From positions 1 through 10,529 of the forward strand of contig CAYHOI010000068.1 of assembly GCA_964358175.1 (NCBI GenBank): DNA of 10,529 bases. The letters are read 5' to 3'. The position numbers and the translations under genes were made by a program. This document shows positions 6,528 to 10,529 of this stretch, one piece after another. The stretch comes from CAYHOI01 sp964358175 (GTDB lineage Bacteria; Margulisbacteria; Riflemargulisbacteria; GWF2-35-9). The notes under the pieces were generated by a model, which was not told the DNA's origin, made no database searches, and worked only from the letters and a program-made list of their open reading frames with translations. Numbering within the stretch: the first letter of the stretch is position 1; every line of letters begins with the position of its first letter.

Positions 6528-7358
6528 TTATTTTTTAGAAGTTTCCGCCAGCGGCAAATAATTCTCGCCCGTCACGACTTTCTTGCCCGTCTTTTCTTCC
6601 AGTTCAAGGCGTGCTTTTTTGGCAATGCTGCCGCCCGTTTTGCTGGCAACCTTATTCTCAGCCATCCCCGTGGCATCCATCGTTTCAGCGATTTGACGGG
6701 TAGACAGTTCAGCCAAGGCGGTGAAAATAAGCTCGGCTTCGTTCATGTGGTCACGTAGATTCTGCGTTTTCAGCCCTTTGATGGACTTATGTTGTTTAAC
6801 GGTCATATCTGACCATTCCTGATGGATGATATTCGTCAGAATCGCATATTCTTGGCCTTCTTTGATGTTGTGTTCTTTCCAATAGTCAGTAAGTTTGCTA
6901 CGGGTCTCTTGCCCCGTCATTCGTTGTTGTATCCACTTCTCACTGCGACCATGTTTTTGCCAAGTTTCCCTCGCACGATCAAGTGACAATGCAGGATCAA
7001 CCATTTCTTGCATCCGCTCATAGCCAACTTTGGCCAACCACAACTTTATTGGCTCAGCTTTGGGGCTAGGAACTGACTGAATGAGGCGCAAAAGGGTTTC
7101 GGCACTGGCGACATCCGTTTTGTAATATTTGCCATCTGCTGATTGTAACTTCAGTTTGTCACATTTTGTGACAGACTCACTTTCTTCTTTTTTGAGACGA
7201 CTTTTAAGGGTAGTCCAATAACTTTGTGCCTTCTTGAAATCCTTCTGTTCAAGGAGCACGGCGATAATATCAATAACCGAGAAAAACCAGGTTTCCGTTT
7301 TTTCATCATAAATTCGTCGAATTTTGAAGTCTTCAAAGACCGCCAGTGTGTTCGTCAT
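6528..7358 (-). CDS. Bro-N/DinD-like protein 1 within the type I operon
   Basis: Protein of 276 aa, paralogue of the protein at 3843-4703. The Bro-N domain (about 1-115) has WFFSVIDIIAVLL (24-36) and LRLIQSVPSPKAEPIKLWLA (90-109). The second half has NLRDHMNEAELIF (200-212) and GGSIAKKARLELEEKTGKKVVTGENY (242-267), the same arrangement as its partner and similar to the DinD C-terminus. The ligand-binding or DNA target is unknown. ATG 7358 overlaps the hsdM stop (ATGA) and has GGGAGG five bases upstream, inside the last codons of hsdM, so it should be well translated. Unlike its paralogue it lacks the G/C runs. The two differ most between residues 45 and 85, where specificity or regulation may have diverged. 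Confidence 0.85.
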   Translation of the reverse strand: MTNTLAVFEDFKIRRIYDEKTETWFFSVIDIIAVLLEQKDFKKAQSYWTTLKSRLKKEESESVTKCDKLKLQSADGKYYKTDVASAETLLRLIQSVPSPKAEPIKLWLAKVGYERMQEMVDPALSLDRARETWQKHGRSEKWIQQRMTGQETRSKLTDYWKEHNIKEGQEYAILTNIIHQEWSDMTVKQHKSIKGLKTQNLRDHMNEAELIFTALAELSTRQIAETMDATGMAENKVASKTGGSIAKKARLELEEKTGKKVVTGENYLPLAETSKK

Positions 7359-8851
7359 ACTAACCTCCCGATACTTTTTATTATTTCGGTAGCTTCCTCA
7401 TCCAACCGCTTCATTTCATCCAAGATTTCTTTGGGTTCTCGAAGAGCAACATCGTCTTTTTTGTTCGGATTCTTCACCGACAAATCGAAGTTATCTCCGG
7501 CTTCGAGAACCTCAGCCATCGATACATTCCATGAATTTGGAGTTTCCGGCCCACTGGACGCTGAGGCTCTCGAAGCGTGCAACTCCACAAATTCAGCCAG
7601 ATCGCTCTCGTTTAGGGGGTTGGTCTTGCCTAGATTACGATCGAGATTGAGCTGATAGAACCAGACTTTCTGTGTTGGCGTGCCTTTCTCAAAGAACAGC
7701 ACTACCGTTTTAACCCCTGCGCCCGTAAACGTGCCCCCCGGCAGGTCTAAAACAGTGTGAAGATTGCAGCTTTCTAGCAGTAGTCTGCGCAAACTTACCG
7801 AAGCGTTATCTGTGTTCGATAAAAACGTATTCTTGATGACCACGCCACCACGACCACCAGCTTTAAGAATTTTTATAAAATGCTGAAGGAATAGGAACGC
7901 CGTTTCGCCCGTCTTGATAGGGAAATTTTGCTGTACTTCGACTCGCTCTTTTCCACCGAAAGGAGGATTCGCCAGCACAATATCATAACGGTCTTTTTCC
8001 TGAATATCAGACAAATTCTCGGCCAGTGTATTGGTGTGAACAATATTTGGGGCTTCAATACCATGAAGAATCATATTCATAATGCCAATAATATAAGCTA
8101 GAGACTTCTTTTCCTTGCCGTAGAAGGTGTTCTTCTGAAGGATTTCACTTTCGGTTGTCGTTAGATTCTTAGACGCTTTCATATACTCAAACGCTTCGAC
8201 CAAGAACCCCGCAGAACCTACAGCCCCATCATAAACTTTGTTCCCAATTTTTGGAGCAACAACTTTGACGATGGTTTTAATTAGAGGTCGGGGTGTGTAA
8301 TATTCGCCACCATTACGGCCAGCATTGCCCATGTTCTGAATCTTGCCTTCGTAGAGGTGAGACATCTCATGTTTTTCTGCATGAGAGCGGAAGCGAAGTT
8401 CGTCAATTCGGTTGATGACCTCACGGAGATTATAGCCACTTTGAAGTCTATTCTTGAGTTCGCTAAATATCTCGCCGATCTTATATTCAATGGTGTCGGG
8501 GCTCAAAGCATCCGTTTTAAACTTCTTCAAATAGGGGAACAATTTCTGATCCACAAAGTCTTTCAAGTCGTCACCTGTAAGTGCCTTATGGTGGTCCAGT
8601 TCGACTCCGCTCACTGACCCACTTTTTGTTTTTTTTGGAGCAGCCCATACGTCCCATTTGTATTCTGGGGCAATGATTGGCGAATAAGACTTCCCAGAAA
8701 GTTCTGCCGACGTTTTTCTGTCCTTCTCGAAGTCGTCTAAATATTTGAGAAATAGAATCCAAGATGTCTGCTCAACATAATCCAGCTCACTTGAACAACC
8801 AGCATCCTTATGAAGAATGTCATCAATGTTTTTGAAGGTTTGTTCAAACAT
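7355..8851 (-). CDS. hsdM: Type I restriction-modification DNA methyltransferase subunit M
   Basis: N6-adenine DNA methyltransferase subunit; with HsdS it methylates the host recognition site using S-adenosylmethionine. At 498 aa it is full length. An N-terminal helical domain (about 5-150) is followed by the N6_Mtase domain. GEYYTPRPL is at 182-190. The AdoMet motif I reads DGAVGSAGF (208-216), a variant of DPACGTGGF that I recall from this HsdM subgroup. The catalytic motif IV is NPPFGG (295-300), and the C-terminus has FDLSVKNPN (455-463). Residues 425-451, between the catalytic domain and FDLSVKNPN, contain two palindromic elements. It is the first gene of the operon. ATG 8851 lies six bases from a TGATACAAT -10 element and has no Shine-Dalgarno, so the mRNA is probably leaderless. 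Confidence 0.96.
   Translation of the reverse strand: MFEQTFKNIDDILHKDAGCSSELDYVEQTSWILFLKYLDDFEKDRKTSAELSGKSYSPIIAPEYKWDVWAAPKKTKSGSVSGVELDHHKALTGDDLKDFVDQKLFPYLKKFKTDALSPDTIEYKIGEIFSELKNRLQSGYNLREVINRIDELRFRSHAEKHEMSHLYEGKIQNMGNAGRNGGEYYTPRPLIKTIVKVVAPKIGNKVYDGAVGSAGFLVEAFEYMKASKNLTTTESEILQKNTFYGKEKKSLAYIIGIMNMILHGIEAPNIVHTNTLAENLSDIQEKDRYDIVLANPPFGGKERVEVQQNFPIKTGETAFLFLQHFIKILKAGGRGGVVIKNTFLSNTDNASVSLRRLLLESCNLHTVLDLPGGTFTGAGVKTVVLFFEKGTPTQKVWFYQLNLDRNLGKTNPLNESDLAEFVELHASRASASSGPETPNSWNVSMAEVLEAGDNFDLSVKNPNKKDDVALREPKEILDEMKRLDEEATEIIKSIGRLV
7364..7369 (-). promoter_or_regulatory. Ribosome binding site of Bro-N protein 1
   Basis: GGGAGG on the minus strand, five bases before ATG 7358. 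It is the strongest Shine-Dalgarno in the operon, although it lies within the hsdM coding sequence. Confidence 0.7.
7499..7517 (+). repeat. Palindromic element copy 4 (hsdM)
   Basis: Arms GGCT (7499-7502) and AGCC (7514-7517) enclose TCGAGAACCTC, 10 of 11 bases identical to the copy 1 core and in the same orientation. The short arms make this the weakest of the four copies. Confidence 0.6.
7558..7578 (+). repeat. Palindromic element copy 3 (hsdM)
   Basis: Arms ACGCT (7558-7562) and AGCGT (7574-7578) enclose GAGGCTCTCGA, the exact reverse complement of the copy 1 core. It encodes HASRASA (residues 425-431), in a stretch that looks like a variable linker. Confidence 0.8.
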
Positions 8852-8857
8852 GACTGT

Positions 8858-8866
8858 ATTGTATCA
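8858..8866 (-). promoter_or_regulatory. Extended -10 promoter of the hsd operon
   Basis: The minus strand reads TGATACAAT. After it come six bases and then ATG 8851, so the predicted start falls on the A of the ATG. No convincing -35 box lies upstream. Confidence 0.65.
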
Positions 8867-8885
8867 GAAAGAATGAATTATTCTT

Positions 8886-8896
8886 ATCTCCCGAAT
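8886..8896 (+). repeat. Right copy of 11-bp direct repeat flanking the hsd operon
   Basis: ATCTCCCGAAT, identical to 2367-2377 and in the same orientation, 34 bases upstream of the hsdM start. TCAAATC follows this copy and precedes the left one. Confidence 0.5.
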
Positions 8897-8958
8897 CAAA
8901 TCATCTAAAACCTGACCGATGAGAACCCCTATAATTGGACAGTGTAAAGAGATATGAT

Positions 8959-8995
8959 TTGACACGTCTCCCGAGATGCCCAACTATGATACAAT
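8959..8995 (+). promoter_or_regulatory. Promoter region of the alcohol dehydrogenase gene
   Basis: TTGACA (8959-8964) is followed by TATGAT (8985-8990) with a long 20-base spacer, and by the overlapping extended -10 TGATACAAT (8987-8995). Either would start transcription within about ten bases of ATG 9005, leaving little or no leader. Confidence 0.55.
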
Positions 8996-9004
8996 TTGCG
9001 AAGC

Positions 9005-10129
9005 ATGAGTTTCCTTGGAAAAACAACCCATTTACCGAAAATGACATGGATCGGCACAGGTCGATTACTCGATCTGGCATCGTTTGTTAAAAGCAAAGGG
9101 CCTGGCCTTCTTGTGCATGGGGCTTCCCTTCGAAAGAAGCCCGTTTTCAAGGAGTTACAGAAACGTGTAGAGCCAAAGGGCTTCTTCTATCCCTACCCGG
9201 GCGGTGAGCCAACCCTGGAACATATTCGACATTTAATCCACTATGCCAAGAAAAAGAAAACCTTGTGGATGGCTGCAATCGGCGGTGGCTCTATTCTCGA
9301 TGTCACCAAAGCTTCTGCAGGACTTTATCGGGCAGAGCAAGATCCCGAAGCCTATCAACTGGGTGCCATTCCCGAAAGAACGGGTCTTCCGTTCTATGCG
9401 ATTCCAACTACTGCAGGTTCCGGCTCCGAGGCAACCATCAACGCTGTGATAACCAACGAAAAAACGAAAGACAAGCGATCCATTAGACAGAGCTCCTTTA
9501 TGGCGGATCTGGTCATTCTGGATGCCAGCCTCTTGGCAGGTTGCTCGGCTGAACAGATTGCTTGGTCAGGACTGGATGCGTTGACGCAAAGCATCGAATC
9601 CTATGTCTCTCGTGGGGCTACTCCTTTTACAAGAGGAATGGCTTTTCAAGCGTTAACACGGATTCTTGAGTCTCTTCCCATGGTCTACCGTGATACGTTA
9701 ACAAAAACGAACCTCGATATGGCTCAAGCAGAGGCTCTTCTTGAAGCCAGCTATATGGCAGGGGTGGCCTTTACCAATTCAGGGCTTGGTATTGTCCATG
9801 GCATCGCCCATCCGCTTGGGGCCTATTTTGGCGTTCCTCACGGACTTGTCTGTGCACTGTGTTTACCCCTTGCGATAGAGCTAAATCATGCCGCGATGGA
9901 GCCAGCCTATACACTGTTTTCGCAAACCATTGGTGGCGATTTGTTGGAGCGCATAAAGGGACTCCTTATCGCGATGAAAGTGCCCAATGTTTTCTTGGGT
10001 CGTTCACAAGACCATCATGAGAAAATTATTCATTATACCCTTGAATCTGGCTCAAGCACCATGAATCCAAAGACCATTGAGCGTGCGGATGTTGAGTGGA
10101 TGCTGGGGAAATTATTCGAACCAGCGTAA
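9005..10129 (+). CDS. Iron-containing alcohol dehydrogenase family protein
   Basis: NAD(P)-dependent, metal-containing dehydrogenase of the type III (Fe-ADH) family, 374 aa from ATG 9005. The N-terminal dinucleotide-binding domain has GGGSILDVTKA (93-103) and TTAGSGSEAT (135-144). The all-helical metal domain has D191 in GLDALTQSIESYVS, H269 in GIAHPLG and H279 in VPHGLVCALCLP. The usual second ligand, His four residues after the Asp, is Gln195; I recall DALTQ in some subfamilies, so this may be normal for its group. The substrate cannot be told from sequence; aldehyde/alcohol interconversion in fermentation or detoxification is typical. A TTG codon three codons upstream is open but lacks support. 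The gene is divergent from hsdM and looks like host chromosome bordering the island. Confidence 0.92.
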   Translation: MSFLGKTTHLPKMTWIGTGRLLDLASFVKSKGPGLLVHGASLRKKPVFKELQKRVEPKGFFYPYPGGEPTLEHIRHLIHYAKKKKTLWMAAIGGGSILDVTKASAGLYRAEQDPEAYQLGAIPERTGLPFYAIPTTAGSGSEATINAVITNEKTKDKRSIRQSSFMADLVILDASLLAGCSAEQIAWSGLDALTQSIESYVSRGATPFTRGMAFQALTRILESLPMVYRDTLTKTNLDMAQAEALLEASYMAGVAFTNSGLGIVHGIAHPLGAYFGVPHGLVCALCLPLAIELNHAAMEPAYTLFSQTIGGDLLERIKGLLIAMKVPNVFLGRSQDHHEKIIHYTLESGSSTMNPKTIERADVEWMLGKLFEPA

Positions 10130-10150
10130 GTCGATCTGGAAAAAAGTAGT

Positions 10151-10180
10151 TGGAGATTAAGGGGCGAACAGTCTATAATG
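10151..10180 (+). promoter_or_regulatory. Promoter of the tRNA-Glu gene
   Basis: TTGGAG (10151-10156), an 18-base spacer and a perfect TATAAT (10175-10180). The predicted start is about 15-18 bases before the tRNA. Confidence 0.7.
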
Positions 10181-10204
10181 TCTCGACTGCAGAAGCAATC
10201 GCAT

Positions 10205-10279
10205 GGCCCCATCGTCTAGCGGTTAGGACGCCAGCCTCTCACGTTGGTAGCACGGGTTCGATTCCCGTTGGGGCTACCA
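10205..10279 (+). tRNA. tRNA-Glu (anticodon CTC)
   Basis: A complete cloverleaf of 75 bases. The acceptor stem GGCCCCA/TGGGGCT pairs, with a G-U at position 1-72. The D-stem is GTCT/GGAC with loop AGCGGTTA. The anticodon stem CCAGC/GTTGG holds loop CTCTCAC, so the anticodon is CTC and reads GAG. The T-stem ACGGG/CCCGT holds loop TTCGATT. A73 and CCA are encoded in the gene. Confidence 0.96.
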
Positions 10280-10324
10280 GTTATCGCAAGATTCCTCACT
10301 TCGTTCGTCATTGTGCGATAACTG
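10278..10324 (+). repeat. 11-bp inverted repeat starting in the tRNA CCA end
   Basis: CAGTTATCGCA (10278-10288) pairs perfectly with TGCGATAACTG (10314-10324) around a 25-base loop. It is not a classical terminator, because no T-run follows. Immediately after it GCCA (10329-10332) and TGGC (10339-10342) form a second small hairpin. It may stop or process the tRNA transcript, or be a recombination site. Confidence 0.6.
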
Positions 10325-10529
10325 TCGCGCCATAGCCGTGGCGACGGCGGACATCTATACAATATTTGGCTTTATATCTCAACTTGGCTAATTGAAAGGA
10401 TTCCAATGATTTCAACACTGAAAACCTATCCTTAGACGTGTACGTTTGAGAATAGCACAGTTGTTTGAACATTCAGCGGATTTTACCCCCTAGGCCATGA
10501 GCTGTAAGCCAGTAGCGACGCTGGTTAGG
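10325..10529. other. Region without a convincing gene
   Basis: No ORF of useful size or RNA family was recognised. TATACAAT (10356-10363) could be a -10, and a nine-codon ORF with an AAAGGA site starts at ATG 10406. CCAG/CTGG (10509-10512, 10521-10524) can form a weak hairpin at the window end. Confidence 0.4.

Noticed and set aside
7423..7453. Possible fifth palindromic element around GGTTCTCGAAGAG in hsdM
   Set aside because: Only 8 of 11 core bases match and the arms do not pair properly.
2392..8851. CRISPR array or retron within the island
   Set aside because: No regularly spaced direct repeats and no reverse transcriptase or cas gene are present.
8930..8935. Perfect TATAAT on the plus strand in the hsdM-dehydrogenase gap
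   Set aside because: No -35 box at a usable distance and better -10 elements lie closer to the gene.
10150..10335. Open reading frame of 61 codons on the plus strand across the tRNA gene
   Set aside because: It runs through the whole tRNA-Glu and its promoter, so it is an accidental open frame.
10406..10435. Nine-codon ORF with an AAAGGA site, possible leader peptide
   Set aside because: Too short to separate from chance, with no downstream gene or attenuator visible in the window.

Overview
The window looks like a stretch of bacterial chromosome of moderate GC carrying a horizontally acquired defence island. Bacterial hallmarks are Shine-Dalgarno sites, 4-base ATGA gene overlaps, a class A beta-lactamase-fold enzyme with a signal peptide, a XerC/D-type recombinase, and a tRNA-Glu gene with encoded CCA. 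I cannot name the phylum. Three genes have the extended -10 sequence TGATACAAT a few bases before their ATG and no clear ribosome binding site. This suggests leaderless mRNAs and perhaps a less-studied lineage.

Layout. (1) 64-2315, all minus strand: a secreted serine beta-lactamase/DD-peptidase-like enzyme, a small M15-type peptidase, and a XerC/XerD-like tyrosine recombinase. The last two lie in the same reading frame and are separated by one amber codon. (2) 2392-8851, minus strand: a compact type I restriction-modification operon in the order hsdM, Bro-N protein 1, small membrane protein, hsdS, Bro-N protein 2, hsdR. Nearly every junction overlaps or is a few bases long, so it is read as one unit. 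(3) 9005-10129, plus strand: an iron-containing alcohol dehydrogenase, divergent from hsdM. (4) 10205-10279: tRNA-Glu(CTC) with its own promoter, followed by an inverted repeat and about 200 bases with no convincing gene.

The restriction operon is the unusual part. HsdM and HsdS look complete and could form a modification methyltransferase. HsdR has an in-frame internal deletion: the nuclease site, Walker A, DECH box and C-terminal domain are present, but the second helicase/translocase domain is missing, so cleavage by the normal translocation mechanism is unlikely. Two full-length paralogous Bro-N proteins with a DinD-like C-terminal half and a one-pass membrane protein are built into the operon. 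The second Bro-N gene holds a G9 tract facing a C8 tract, a possible slippage switch.

The strongest unexpected signal is a family of four short palindromes, two in hsdM and two in hsdS. They share an 11-base core (GAGGCTCTCGA), but their arms differ in sequence and are each self-complementary, so the stem is kept while its sequence changes. In each gene the pair lies in opposite orientation, as in REP/BIME elements, and in hsdS it encodes a C-terminal tail. An 11-base direct repeat, ATCTCCCGAAT, also flanks the operon and may mark its insertion.
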